A stretch of DNA of 64,000 bases from Kaistia adipata DSM 17808 (GTDB lineage Bacteria; Pseudomonadota; Alphaproteobacteria; Rhizobiales; Kaistiaceae), in NCBI RefSeq assembly GCF_000423225.1, contig NZ_KE383991.1, forward strand, positions 134,217 through 198,216. The letters run 5' to 3'. The notes beneath the pieces were generated by a model. That model was given only the letters and a program-made list of their open reading frames with translations. It was not told where the DNA came from and ran no database searches. The stretch's first letter is position 1. The number at the start of each line of letters is the position of its first letter. Of this stretch, positions 9,295 through 18,620 are shown piece by piece. Made by a program: the position numbers and the translations under genes.

Positions 9295-9507
9295 ATGCCC
9301 TATGCCGAGCTGAAGGACCTGCCGGACGCCGTCCGCCTGCATCTGCCGATCCATGGCCAGGAGATCTACCGCGCCGCCTTCAACAGCGCCTGGACGGAAT
9401 ATGCCGACCGCGGCGAGGATGAGCGGGAGGAGATCGCCCATCGCGTCGCCTGGGCCGCCGTCAAGCACAAATACCGCAAGGCGGGCACGACATGGATCGC
9501 GCGCTGA
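9295..9507 (+). CDS. chaB: ChaB family protein
   Basis: 70 residues: MPYAELKDLPDAV..LP.HGQEIYRAAFNSAW...AHRVAWAAVKHKY matches ChaB across its length. The ATG at 9295 has GGAGA at 9284-9288, so the in-frame ATG at 9265 is rejected. ChaB was named from the chaA cation-transport regulator locus in E. coli; its biochemical role remains unclear. Its last 16 nt contain the start codon of the Mg2+-type P-ATPase gene, so the two are translationally linked. That placement supports a link with cation transport, as inference. Confidence 0.88.
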   Translation: MPYAELKDLPDAVRLHLPIHGQEIYRAAFNSAWTEYADRGEDEREEIAHRVAWAAVKHKYRKAGTTWIAR

Positions 9508-12104
9508 AGCCGAAGCCGCGACTCCCGCCGGAGTCGCATCCGGACAGCGCGCCGCCCTTCTGGCTGGAGCCGACCGAGACGCTGCTGCGGGGGCTTTCGT
9601 CGCGCCCCGAGGGCCTGACGACGCCGGAAGCCGAGGACCGGCTGCGCCGCTTCGGGCCCAATCTCGTCGCCGCCGGCCCGCATTCCGGCCTGCTCGCCAA
9701 GCTCGGCCGCCGCCTCGCCGAGCCGCTGATCGCGATCCTGCTGATCGCGGCGGCGATCTCCGGCGCCACCGGCGACTGGCAGAGCTTCCTCATCATCGCC
9801 GTCATCGTCTTCCTGTCGATCGGGCTGGACATCGCCCAGGAAAGACAGGCCGAGAAGACCATCGAGGCGCTCCGGCGCTCCGTCGCGGTGACGGCGTCGG
9901 TGCGCCGGGATGGCCAAGTCGCGGAGCGGCGCGTGCAGGAGATCGTTCCCGGCGACGTGGTGGAGCTGCGCGGCGGCGAGCTGGTGCCGGCCGACGGGGT
10001 CCTGCTCAGCGGCCAGGGCGTCCTGGCCAATGAGAGCATCCTGACCGGCGAGCCCTATTCGGTCGAGAAGCGCCCCGGCGCGGCCGAAGGCCCGGCGCTG
10101 TCCGACGCGTCCAACGCCCTGTTCGGCGGGACGAGCCTCGTCGGAGGCGAGGCCGTCCTGCTGGTCACGGCGACCGGCGCGGCCACCCGCTTCGGCGCCA
10201 TCTCCAGCTCGCTGCAGGAGAAGGAGCCGCCGACCGCCTTCGAGCGCGGCGTCCATTCGCTCGGCATGCTGATCCTGCGCCTGACCGGCTTCCTGGTCCT
10301 GTTCGTGCTGTTGACGCAGATGACCCGGCACGGCCTCTCGCTCGAGAGCTTCCTGTTCGCGGTGGCCCTCGCCGTCGGCCTGACGCCGGAACTGTTGCCG
10401 ATGATCATGACGGTCACCCTCGCGCGCGGGGCGGCGCGCATGGCCGGCCGCAAGGTGGTAGTGAAGCGCCTCAGCGCCATCCACGACCTCGGCGCGATGG
10501 ACGTGCTCTGCACCGACAAGACCGGCACGCTCACCGAGGCCCGGATCGCCCATGTCGGCAGCTTCGGCCCGGACGGCGCGGACAGCCCGCGCGTCACCGA
10601 ACGGATCCGCCTCAACAGCCAGTTCGTGTCCGGCCTGCACAACAATCTCGACGATGCGATCCTGGCGACGCCCGCCGCCGGCGCGGCGGAGGGATGGCAG
10701 CGCATCGACGACATCCCGTTCGACTTCGACCGGCGGCGCGCCTCCGTCCTGCTCGAGCACGCCGGCGCGCGCGAGCTCATCGTCAAGGGCGCGCCGGAGG
10801 CGCTGCTGGCGCTCTGCGCGCAGGTCGAGCGGGCCGATGACGGCACGGCCCCGCTGGACGCGGCGGAGCGCGCCCGCATCACCGCCTGGATCGAACAGCA
10901 GGGCCGCCAGGGCCTGCGCCTTCTCGGCGTCGCCCACCGCCCGATGCCGGCCGACGGCTCGAAGATCACCCTCGCCGACGAGAACGACCTGGTCTTCGAC
11001 GGCTGCGCCGCCTTCATGGATCCGCCGAAGGCCTCGGCGACGGAGGCGGTCGCCCGCCTGGTCGCGGCCGGCGTCCGGGTCAAGATCATCTCGGGCGACG
11101 CGGCGCCCGTCGTGCAGCACCTGGTCGAGACGCTGCGGCTGCCGACGCGGGGCATCCTGACCGGCGAGGAGATCGCCGGCCTGACGGAGGCGGCCCTCGC
11201 CGACCGCGTCGAGAGGACCGACCTGTTCGCGCGCGTCGCCCCCGACCAGAAGAGCCGCATCGTGCACGCGCTGCGCCGGCGCAAGCACACCGTCGGCTTC
11301 ATCGGCGACGGCATCAACGATGCGCCCGCCATCCACGCCGCCGATGTCGGCCTCTCGGTCGATGGCGGAACGGATGTCGCCCGCGAGGCCGCCGACATCA
11401 TCTTGATGGCGCCGGATCTGGGCGTGCTGGCGGACGGGGTCGCGGAGGGAAGGCGCACCTACGCCAACATCATGAAATATGTCCGGATGGGAACCAGCTC
11501 GAACTTCGGCAACATGCTGTCGATGGCGCTCGCCTCGCTCGCGCTGCCCTTCCTGCCGCTGGCGCCGCTGCAGGTCCTGCTCAACAACCTGATCTACGAC
11601 CTGTCGGAGATCGGCATCCCCTTCGACACCGCGGACGAGGCCGCCCTCGCCAGGCCGCATCTGTGGGACATGCGCGAGGTCCTGCGCTTCACGCTGATCA
11701 TGGGGCCGCTGTCGTCCCTGTTCGACTTCGCCACCTTCGGCATGCTGCTCTGGGTCTTCGCCAGCGACGTCGAGACCTTCCGGACCGCCTGGTTCGTCGA
11801 GTCGATCGCCACCCAGATCCTCGTCATCTTCGTCATCCGCACCGCCCGGCCCGCCTGGGCCAGCCGTCCGCATCGGCTGCTGGTGGCGAGCTCGCTCGGC
11901 GCGCTGGCGGCCGCGCTTCTGATCGCCCTGACGCCGATCGGCCGCTTCGCCGGCTTCGTGCCGCTGGGGCTGCCGCTGCTGTCGGCGATCGTGCTGGTCG
12001 TCGTGCTGTATCTGGCTTCGGCCGAGGGCCTGAAGCGGATCGCCATGCGGCCGACGCGCCCGGCCGGGCATCGGCGCTGGACGGACGCGCACGCCCGCCG
12101 GTGA
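9492..12104 (+). CDS. mgtA: P-type ATPase, MgtA/MgtB-like (P3B) Mg2+ importer
   Basis: 870 residues, the usual MgtA size. Features in order: cation ATPase N-domain (RLRRFGPN), first membrane pair, actuator motif LTGEPYSVEK, 'VALAVGLTPELLPMIMTVTLARGA' core helix, phosphorylation motif DKTGTLT with Asp342, KGAPE nucleotide site, FIGDGINDAPA hinge, and a C-terminal membrane bundle with 'LLNNLIYDLSEIGIPFD'. The helix 'LTPELLPMI' and the NNLIYD segment are typical of MgtA/MgtB rather than Ca2+ pumps. Function: ATP-driven Mg2+ uptake across the inner membrane. The start lies inside chaB. No Mg2+-sensing leader was recognised upstream. Confidence 0.9.
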   Translation: MDRALKPKPRLPPESHPDSAPPFWLEPTETLLRGLSSRPEGLTTPEAEDRLRRFGPNLVAAGPHSGLLAKLGRRLAEPLIAILLIAAAISGATGDWQSFLIIAVIVFLSIGLDIAQERQAEKTIEALRRSVAVTASVRRDGQVAERRVQEIVPGDVVELRGGELVPADGVLLSGQGVLANESILTGEPYSVEKRPGAAEGPALSDASNALFGGTSLVGGEAVLLVTATGAATRFGAISSSLQEKEPPTAFERGVHSLGMLILRLTGFLVLFVLLTQMTRHGLSLESFLFAVALAVGLTPELLPMIMTVTLARGAARMAGRKVVVKRLSAIHDLGAMDVLCTDKTGTLTEARIAHVGSFGPDGADSPRVTERIRLNSQFVSGLHNNLDDAILATPAAGAAEGWQRIDDIPFDFDRRRASVLLEHAGARELIVKGAPEALLALCAQVERADDGTAPLDAAERARITAWIEQQGRQGLRLLGVAHRPMPADGSKITLADENDLVFDGCAAFMDPPKASATEAVARLVAAGVRVKIISGDAAPVVQHLVETLRLPTRGILTGEEIAGLTEAALADRVERTDLFARVAPDQKSRIVHALRRRKHTVGFIGDGINDAPAIHAADVGLSVDGGTDVAREAADIILMAPDLGVLADGVAEGRRTYANIMKYVRMGTSSNFGNMLSMALASLALPFLPLAPLQVLLNNLIYDLSEIGIPFDTADEAALARPHLWDMREVLRFTLIMGPLSSLFDFATFGMLLWVFASDVETFRTAWFVESIATQILVIFVIRTARPAWASRPHRLLVASSLGALAAALLIALTPIGRFAGFVPLGLPLLSAIVLVVVLYLASAEGLKRIAMRPTRPAGHRRWTDAHARR

Positions 12105-12134
12105 CGCCCGCCCGGTGTGCGACGTGAAGTAGAC

Positions 12135-13130
12135 CTAGGCGGCCGAGTCCGCGAAGACCACCCGGTCGCGGCCGAGCTTCTTGGCCTCGTAAAGGGCCTT
12201 GTCGACCCGCGCATAGAGATCGTCGAAGGTCCGGGAGCAGCCGACGACGCAAATGGCGCCGACGCTGGCCGTCACCGAGACGGGCCCCTGCGCCGTCAGG
12301 ACCGGCGTGCTTCGCAAGGTGCGCAGCAGCCGGTTCAGCAGGGCCCGGAAGCTGGCCGCGTCGATCTCGTTGGCGGCGATGAAGAACTCCTCGCCGCCAA
12401 AGCGCGCGACCAGATCCTGCTCGCGGCAGGTCATGTGCAGCAGCTCGCTGACATGGACGAGAACCCGGTCGCCGACCTCGTGCCCGAAATTGTCGTTGAT
12501 CGACTTGAAGTGATCCAGGTCAATCAGCGCCACGCCGAGCCCCTTCGTTTCCACGCTCCCCTCGCGCACGTCGAGGAACTTGGAGAAGGCCCGGCGGTTG
12601 AGGGCGCCCGTCAGCGGATCGCGGTCCGCGGCCTCGCGCAGCTGATCGGCCTGACGGTGCACATGCATCAGCGTGGCGATCAGCCGGGCCATCGCCTCGA
12701 GCTCCTCCGTCTCCCGCCAGCAGAACGCCTCGAGCCGCGAGCGGCCGACATTGAGCGTGCCCAGACAATGCTCGCCGATCGCCAGCGGCGCGTCGAGGCA
12801 GGAGAGGATCCCATGCTCGGCCAGGATCCTGCAGTCGAAATCCTGCGCGTGCGCCAGGTCGTTGCAGAACTCCGCTTGCCGGCTCACGAACACCCGCCCC
12901 ACCATCGTCCCCTCGATCGGGACGCGCATGTCGATTGGCAGGGCCTCGTTTCCCTCCAGCGCGATGAGTTTCAGATGCGTCGTTCCATCGGCCAGCGTGA
13001 TCGAGGCCCGGTCCGCCTGGAAGATGGTCCGGATCCATCGCGCCACGACCTGCGGGATCTCGGTGGCCGAACGGGTCGCCGCGATTTCGTGGACGAACCG
13101 GACCGGCAGGCAGACGGTGTTCGCGTCCAT
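12135..13130 (-). CDS. GAF-GGDEF diguanylate cyclase
   Basis: 331 residues. An N-terminal GAF-type sensor (about 10-155) is followed by a linker helix and a GGDEF domain beginning at DPLTGALNRRAF. The catalytic motif is GGEEF at residues 245-249, a functional variant, so cyclic-di-GMP synthesis from two GTP is expected. No RxxD inhibitory site is obvious before the motif. There is no membrane segment, so the signal is probably cytosolic. Start: the ATG at 13130 follows GGGAGAGGAG, while an in-frame ATG at 13190 has no ribosome binding site. Convergent with mgtA, 30 nt away. Confidence 0.88.
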   Translation of the reverse strand: MDANTVCLPVRFVHEIAATRSATEIPQVVARWIRTIFQADRASITLADGTTHLKLIALEGNEALPIDMRVPIEGTMVGRVFVSRQAEFCNDLAHAQDFDCRILAEHGILSCLDAPLAIGEHCLGTLNVGRSRLEAFCWRETEELEAMARLIATLMHVHRQADQLREAADRDPLTGALNRRAFSKFLDVREGSVETKGLGVALIDLDHFKSINDNFGHEVGDRVLVHVSELLHMTCREQDLVARFGGEEFFIAANEIDAASFRALLNRLLRTLRSTPVLTAQGPVSVTASVGAICVVGCSRTFDDLYARVDKALYEAKKLGRDRVVFADSAA

Positions 13131-13470
13131 CTCCTCTCCCTTCCCCAGCTGGAGAGAACTGGAAGCCATGTCATTTTCGCAATACGGCATGCAATATTAA
13201 ATTTTTGCCAACAATTTTGAAACACTAGACCGTAACGAGAAGTTTCGCGACCGAACATTCTCCGATCCGGCCATTATTGTTCACGACGAACACCACCGCA
13301 GGCGGAGGGATGACGCTTCGGCAACTCTGGCGCGAGGCCCTTGCCGCCGCTTTCGACGCGACAGGGCTCCGCCTCATCTCGAAGGCGCGCGATGCGAGGA
13401 TCCGAGTTGATGCCGGACCTGCCGGATCGCTCGACTCCCCGCATCCCGCCTCGATCCGCGCGCGGACCCG
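13131..13470. other. Intergenic region upstream of the cyclase
   Basis: 340 nt between the sulfatase stop and the cyclase start, both minus strand. Positions 13190-13265 are AT-rich and hold the promoter candidate listed separately; nothing else recognisable was seen. Confidence 0.45.
13194..13222 (-). promoter_or_regulatory. Candidate promoter of the diguanylate cyclase
   Basis: Minus strand: -35-like TTTCAA (13217-13222), 17-nt spacer, -10 TAATAT (13194-13199), located 64 nt upstream of the chosen start in an AT-rich patch. The -35 is weak. Confidence 0.35.
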
Positions 13471-15141
13471 CTATTGCTGCGCCTTGGTCATGAATTCCTC
13501 GACGACGTTGGACATGTCGAAGGACGTGCCGCCCTGTACCGGCGGATATTCGGCCAAGGTCTGCAGATGCTGCTGCATGAGAACGCCCATCGGCTGAATC
13601 AGCCAGGAGACCTTCTGGAGCAGGTGGCCGTAGGAATCCGACGTATCGAAGCTCTCGAACGGGTCCATGCGGATATTGAAGACCAGCGGAACCGTCCTGG
13701 GCAGGACATCGGCGTAATAGTCTTCCTTGGTCGAGAAATGGAACTTCCACGGCCCCATGCGGACGGCGGTCAGCTTGCTTTCATAGTAATGAAAGATGTG
13801 ATCCCTCTGGGAAGCCGGAGCGTCGCCCTTCCAGTAGGGAAGATTGTTGACGCCGTCGATATACTGCTTCTTCTCCTTGAGCATCTGCGCGTTGACATCG
13901 TCCACGCCGGCCGCCGCCGCGAGCGAAGTGAACATGTCCTGATGCGCCTGGATACCATTCAGCACCTTGCCCTTCGGCAGTACCGCAGGCCAGCGCAGCA
14001 TGGAGATCACGCGAACGCCGCCTTCATAGGTCGTCATCTTCTCGCCACGGAAGGGCGTCGTGCCGCCATAGGGCCATGAGGAATGCTCCGGCCCGTTGTC
14101 GGTCGAGTACCAGATGATCGTATCCTCGGCGAGGCCCTGGCTGTCGAGCCAGTCGAGCACCAGCCCGATATCATGATCGTGCTGCAGCATGCCCGAACCA
14201 TGGAAATCGGCTTCGGACGTATAGTCCTCCGCCGCATATCGCCACTCGTCGTTGAGGCGCGTGTAGAGGTGCATCCGGCTCGTGTTCAGCCAGACGAAGA
14301 ACGGTTCGTTCGCCTGCTTGGCCGCCCCCATGAAATCGAGGGCCTTGGGAATGACCTCGCCGGCATCAAAGTTCTTCATGCGCTCCTGGGTGAGCGGTCC
14401 GGTGTCCTCGATGGTCTGCTTGCCGACGCGGCCGAAGCGGGGATCGGTGGTCGGATCGTCCTTGTCGGTGGCCCGGCTATGCAGCACGCCCCGCGTGCCG
14501 AAGCGCTGCTCATAGGCCTCGAGACTGCCGGAGAACTCCTTGCCGAAGCGCTGGTAGTCCCGCTGCTCGGATTCCTCCTGCGTGTTGAGGTGATAGAGGT
14601 TGCCGAAGAACTCATCGAAGCCATGCACGGTCGGCAGATGTTCGTTGCGATCGCCAAGATGGTTCTTGCCGAACTGGCCCGTGCGATAGCCGGCCGACTT
14701 CATCACCTCGGCCAGGCAAGGCGACGCCGCCTGCAGCCCGAGCGCCGATCCCGGCTGCCCGACCGTCGTCATGCCCGAACGGATCGGATACTGGCCCGTG
14801 ATGAAGGCGGCGCGGCCAGCGGTACAGCTCGGCTGCGCATAGTGGTCGACAAAGCGGATGCCGTCATTGCCGATCCGGTCGATGTTGGGCGTCGTGTAGC
14901 CCATCGTGCCCATGCCGTAGGCGGAGACATTCTGCCATCCGATGTCGTCACCCCAGATGATGAGAATATTCGGCCGGCGGCCGGTGGCGGCCTGCTGGGC
15001 CTTGGCTTGCTCGAGCGCTGCGAGAGGCCCCAGCGCCGCGGAGGCCGCGAGCACGCTGGAGGTCAGGAGCAGGTTCCGACGTGTCAGCCCGTCATGGGGC
15101 TCCGTGACGTCCTTGGTACGCGTCGACAAAACTTCACTCAT
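13471..15141 (-). CDS. Tat-exported arylsulfatase
   Basis: 556 residues of the alkaline-phosphatase/sulfatase superfamily. A twin-arginine signal (TRRNLLL, Arg21-Arg22) precedes a hydrophobic segment and cleavage near AKAQQ. The metal site motif '[18 protein letters not shown]' and the later '[12 protein letters not shown]' are present. The formylglycine position is Cys106 in CTAGR, so the core reads C-x-A-x-R instead of the usual C-x-P-x-R; Cys and Arg are kept. Expected function: hydrolysis of sulfate esters in the periplasm. The ATG at 15141 follows AGGGACGGAT; a longer frame to 15285 lacks a signal peptide. No sulfatase-maturase gene is in the window. Confidence 0.9.
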   Translation of the reverse strand: MSEVLSTRTKDVTEPHDGLTRRNLLLTSSVLAASAALGPLAALEQAKAQQAATGRRPNILIIWGDDIGWQNVSAYGMGTMGYTTPNIDRIGNDGIRFVDHYAQPSCTAGRAAFITGQYPIRSGMTTVGQPGSALGLQAASPCLAEVMKSAGYRTGQFGKNHLGDRNEHLPTVHGFDEFFGNLYHLNTQEESEQRDYQRFGKEFSGSLEAYEQRFGTRGVLHSRATDKDDPTTDPRFGRVGKQTIEDTGPLTQERMKNFDAGEVIPKALDFMGAAKQANEPFFVWLNTSRMHLYTRLNDEWRYAAEDYTSEADFHGSGMLQHDHDIGLVLDWLDSQGLAEDTIIWYSTDNGPEHSSWPYGGTTPFRGEKMTTYEGGVRVISMLRWPAVLPKGKVLNGIQAHQDMFTSLAAAAGVDDVNAQMLKEKKQYIDGVNNLPYWKGDAPASQRDHIFHYYESKLTAVRMGPWKFHFSTKEDYYADVLPRTVPLVFNIRMDPFESFDTSDSYGHLLQKVSWLIQPMGVLMQQHLQTLAEYPPVQGGTSFDMSNVVEEFMTKAQQ

Positions 15142-15617
15142 CGATCCGTCCCTTTCCACTTTTCTGACGAATGACGCACTCGACAAGAACCTGCAGAACT
15201 CAGCACAGCAGTTTGAAACGGTCGATCTTGATCTCCAGGTCTCGCCCAGCGCTTCAACGCTACCGCTAGCCGAAAGGGACCACAACCATTTACACCTGAT
15301 GCAACGCGCCTTGCCTCGACGCCGACCATGCCGGCCGAGGTCCTCGCAGGCAGCCTTGCCCGGCGCGCGCGCCGGCGATTCCGCCCTCCCGAACGGGCGC
15401 GGTTCCGGGCCGGCCGACGAGAGCGTGATCGTGTCCCGCCGGCGGGACGACGGTCAGGCCCGCCATCCAATTTCGGACGATGGACAGCCGCCATCCGGCA
15501 CGGAAGGCGTGGAGAAGCCGGCTTTCGCCCGGACGCGGCCCAATCGGCCGCTATAGTGCTGACGACCGGATCGCATCGCCCCCTCGGGCGACGAACAGAC
15601 CGCCTGGAGACAGATAG
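15142..15617. other. Divergent intergenic region, no gene recognised
   Basis: 476 nt between the divergent sulfatase and yqaA genes. Promoters for both must lie here, but I could not assign hexamers reliably and see no small gene. Confidence 0.4.
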
Positions 15618-16058
15618 ATCACCGCTCTCGCCGCCTATGCCGGGCTGTTCCTCGCCGCGCTCGCCGCCGCCACCATCCTGCCGATGCAGTCGGAGGCGGC
15701 GCTGGTGGCGCTGCTCGTCGGCGGCTATTCCCCGTTCTGGCTGCTCGTCGTGGCGAGCGCCGGCAACATCCTCGGCTCGCTGGTCAACTGGTTCCTCGGT
15801 CGCGGCATCGCGCATTATCGCGACCGGCGCTGGTTTCCGGTGAAGCCCGAGGCGTTGGCGCGGGCCGAGGGCTGGTATCGCCGCTACGGGAAATGGTCGC
15901 TGCTGCTGAGCTGGGCGCCGGTGATCGGCGACCCGCTGACGGTCGTCGCCGGCGTCCTGCGCGAGCCTTTGCCCGTGTTCCTGCTGCTGGTCGCCATCGC
16001 CAAGATCGGCCGCTATCTGGTGCTGGCCGCCCTGACGCTGCACTGGATGGGAGGCTGA
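15618..16058 (+). CDS. yqaA: YqaA family membrane protein (apparent ATC start)
   Basis: 146 residues if translation begins at ATC 15618. The sequence matches E. coli YqaA along its length: 'LAAYAGLFLAA...TILP.QSE', 'SAGNILGSLVNWFLGR', 'WYRRYGKWSLLLSWAPVIGDPLTVVAG'. Four hydrophobic segments suggest an inner-membrane protein of the DedA/SNARE-associated class; the role is not established. GGAGA at 15606-15610 lies 7 nt before the ATC, which is the first codon after an in-frame TAG. The first ATG (15684) has no Shine-Dalgarno and would delete the first helix and the conserved Leu-Pro. A non-canonical start, a sequencing error, or a recent start-codon mutation are the options. Confidence 0.75.
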   Translation: MTALAAYAGLFLAALAAATILPMQSEAALVALLVGGYSPFWLLVVASAGNILGSLVNWFLGRGIAHYRDRRWFPVKPEALARAEGWYRRYGKWSLLLSWAPVIGDPLTVVAGVLREPLPVFLLLVAIAKIGRYLVLAALTLHWMGG

Positions 16059-16285
16059 ACGTCGGCCTGGAAAGCCGGCCGGCCACGGCCAGGTTATCCA
16101 CAGCCCGCCGGCGCTCACGCGCTTGTGCTTCGTGATCCCCGTCGCCAGCGGCGAAGATCAGCCTGACGCGCGCCGCCCCCCCCCGGCTGTTGCCTACCGC
16201 CAGATCTGCGTTCCGGCGCGCGTCTCAGCCTTCCCATGCATCCAAACGGGCCCCTGCGCGTTGGGTATCGAGGAGGATTTAGACA

Positions 16286-16546
16286 ATGGCAATTCAATCT
16301 GCGGGCTTGAGCCGCGCGTCTTTCGGATATCTGCCGGAAGGCGTCGCGGCGACCATCGGTGAAGGGCAATCTGCCCTCGCCGCGCTCAGGCAGTGGCGTG
16401 GGCTCTCCTGCAGCCAACTGAGCGAGCGCTCGGGCGTCGACCTCATCATCATCATGCTGGCCGAACGCGGCAGCGACCTGATGCCCGAGGAAAAGGAAGC
16501 GATCGCGCGCGTCCTCTCCGTCGACCCGGACATGATGGGCGTCTAG
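16286..16546 (+). CDS. Small helix-turn-helix (Xre-like) protein
   Basis: 86 residues. Residues about 30-80 read as an Xre/Cro-type HTH: ALRQWRGLSCSQLSERSGVD followed by a helix, then 'LMPEEKEAIARVLSVDPDMM'. AGGAGG at 16270-16275 is a strong ribosome binding site. It is likely a DNA-binding regulator, but 'LIIIMLAERG' replaces the usual 'ISxIExG', so the recognition helix is atypical. No toxin partner or phage gene is adjacent. Confidence 0.7.
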   Translation: MAIQSAGLSRASFGYLPEGVAATIGEGQSALAALRQWRGLSCSQLSERSGVDLIIIMLAERGSDLMPEEKEAIARVLSVDPDMMGV

Positions 16547-16682
16547 GGCCGCCCTGGCCTCTCACCGGGGCATTCCCAGCGATAGGGTCCGGAGCGACAA
16601 CACGAACCCGACCGAGCGCCTCCGTTCCCGCCTTGCGAAGCGGGGCGGCGGGTCGGTCCCGTCGGCCTCCGCCCGCCTGACG

Positions 16683-17834
16683 TCAGACGCGCAGCCAGCG
16701 GCTGCTCGCCGCGACGCCGACCAGCAACAGCGCGATCAGGATGAACGCGCCGGTCAGACTCCAGGCATGCGCCACGAGGCCGATCGCCGCCGGGCCGACG
16801 AGAATGCCGGCATAGCCGAGCGTCGTGACGGCGGGAATGGCGATGTGCTCCGGCATCACGTTCTGCCGGCCGATGGCGCTGTAGAGCACCGGCACGACGT
16901 TGGAGCAGCCGGCGCCGACCAGGGCGAAGCCGAGCAGGCCAGCCTCCCAGGACGGCGCGAAGGTCGCGAGCAGCAGGCCCGCCGCGGCGCACAGCCCACC
17001 GAACACGACGATCCGGCCACGACCGACATGATGGACGATCCAGTCGCCCGCCAGCCGGCCGATCGTCATGGTGACGGCGAAGGCGGTGTAGCCGAGGCCG
17101 GCATGGGTCGGGTCGATGTCGCGGATGGTGACCAGGAACACCGCGCTCCAGTCCAGCATCGCGCCCTCGGTCAGGAACACGATGAAGCAGAGCACGCCGA
17201 TGAACAGCACGACGCCATGCGGCACGGCGAAGGCCGGGCCGCCGCTGCTGCTGCCATAGGGAAGCAAGCCCGGGGCCGCGAGCAGCAGCGCGACGAGGAC
17301 GAGCGCCACGACGACCAGCGCCGCGACGAAGGGCGAGGCGCCGAGCGCCAGCAGGCCGCTTACGCCGCCGGCGCCGACAATGCCACCGACGCTGAACAGG
17401 CCATGGAAGCCGGACATCATCGTGCGGCCTGAGGCGCGCTCGACGATCACCGCCTGGATGTTGATGACGCAATCGACGAGGCCGACGCCGGCGCCGAAGA
17501 GCAGCAGCGCCGGCACCAGGGCCGCGAAGCTCGACAGCGCGCCGAGCAGCGGCAGCGCGATCGAGAGCAGCAGCGCGCCGGCGATCACCATCGCGCGGCA
17601 GCCGAAGCGGGCCGCGAGCGCGCCGGAGAGCGGCATCGAGACGATCGAGCCGGCGCCGAGGCAGAGCAGCAGCAGGCCGAGCGCGCCGTCGTCGAGGCCG
17701 GCGCGCGCCTTGGCGAACGGCACCAGCGGCGCCCAGGCGGCCATGCCGAAGCCGGCGATGAAGAAGGCGATCCGGGTCGAAAGCTGCTCGGTCGCGCCGG
17801 GCGCGCGCGTGGCGGAGATGTCGGAGGAAGCCAT
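16683..17834 (-). CDS. MFS transporter, YbjJ-like
   Basis: 383 residues with about 12 membrane segments. The N-terminus 'FFIAGFGMAAWAPLVPFAKA' and the 'HGLFSVGGIVGAGG' motif in the fifth helix are characteristic of the YbjJ group of major facilitator proteins. Substrate unknown. The ATG at 17834 precedes the conserved N-terminus; a long open frame continues upstream across other genes but carries no conserved sequence. It is transcribed away from the sigma-factor cluster. Confidence 0.85.
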   Translation of the reverse strand: MASSDISATRAPGATEQLSTRIAFFIAGFGMAAWAPLVPFAKARAGLDDGALGLLLLCLGAGSIVSMPLSGALAARFGCRAMVIAGALLLSIALPLLGALSSFAALVPALLLFGAGVGLVDCVINIQAVIVERASGRTMMSGFHGLFSVGGIVGAGGVSGLLALGASPFVAALVVVALVLVALLLAAPGLLPYGSSSGGPAFAVPHGVVLFIGVLCFIVFLTEGAMLDWSAVFLVTIRDIDPTHAGLGYTAFAVTMTIGRLAGDWIVHHVGRGRIVVFGGLCAAAGLLLATFAPSWEAGLLGFALVGAGCSNVVPVLYSAIGRQNVMPEHIAIPAVTTLGYAGILVGPAAIGLVAHAWSLTGAFILIALLLVGVAASSRWLRV

Positions 17835-18122
17835 CGGGACCTGTGCGGCTGGGCTGTTGGCGGAAAGATAGCGCGCTTGCCGGCGGGATTGCCGACGCGG
17901 TGGAACCGGGCGCGCCGTCGCAGACGATGGAGATCCTGACGCCAAGGTCAAGCCCGGCGGCGCACGGAAAGCCGGGATGCCGCGAGGAATGGCGGAAATC
18001 CGCCCTTTCGAAAAAAGTTCAAAAAAAGCGACGCGGCGCGTGAACCTTTTCCCGCGTCGCCGCGACCAATGGTCATCGGGGCCGCAGAGGGCGGCTCCCA
18101 GGGTTCCAGAGGGAGATCCAAG

Positions 18123-18506
18123 ATGACCATTCTCAAGACCATCCGCACCACCGCCGCCGTCGCCGCGCTCGCCGTCGCGACCCTCGCCGCCGCCTCGCTG
18201 GTCTCCGCCACCAGCGCCAGCGCCAAGCCGGGCTTCGGCGGCCCCGGCGGCTTCAGCAACGGCCATGGCGGCGGCGGTGGCGGGCATGGCGGCGGCGGTC
18301 ACGGCGGTGGCCACGGCGGCGGGCACGGTCACGGCGGCTACGGCCATGGCGGCTGGGGCAAGGGTTGGGGCAATGGCTGGGGCGGCGGCATCTATATCGG
18401 CATCCCCGTCTACGCCGGCGCCGCCCAGGAATGCTACAAGGTTCGCAAGCGGGTCTTCGTGCCGGGTGTCGGCAAGGTCTGGAAGCGGGTCGTGGTCTGC
18501 GACTGA
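18123..18506 (+). CDS. Secreted Gly/His-rich small protein
   Basis: 127 residues. Signal peptide at 1-35 (cleavage near SASA-K). The centre (about 40-85) is almost only Gly and His with scattered Trp/Tyr, then GGGIYIGIP, and a basic C-terminus with two Cys (ECYKVRKRVFV...VVVCD). GGGAGA 6 nt upstream fixes the start at 18123. The His content suggests metal binding or a cell-surface structural role, as inference. The next gene is the ECF sigma factor, 114 nt downstream on the same strand. Confidence 0.75.
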   Translation: MTILKTIRTTAAVAALAVATLAAASLVSATSASAKPGFGGPGGFSNGHGGGGGGHGGGGHGGGHGGGHGHGGYGHGGWGKGWGNGWGGGIYIGIPVYAGAAQECYKVRKRVFVPGVGKVWKRVVVCD

Positions 18507-18620
18507 GCGACGAGCCGGGACAGGCCGGGCGGGACACCGTCCGGCCTCCCCGCCGGAGTTGACCGGGAGCGGGCGAAAGCCCACGCTCCGCCGGTCGGGG
18601 CGGGATGGACGGGGCCTTCC

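Noticed and set aside
9366-12092. 908-codon minus-strand open frame
   Set aside because: Entirely opposite the MgtA-type ATPase, whose conserved motifs are intact; the frame reflects GC-rich codon bias.
16286-16546. Antitoxin of a toxin-antitoxin pair
   Set aside because: Although HTH-like, there is no adjacent small toxin gene on the same strand.
18000-18062. Possible EcfG-type promoter upstream of the Gly/His-rich gene
   Set aside because: A TGAAC is present, but the partner hexamer and spacing do not match GGAAC-N16/17-GTT.
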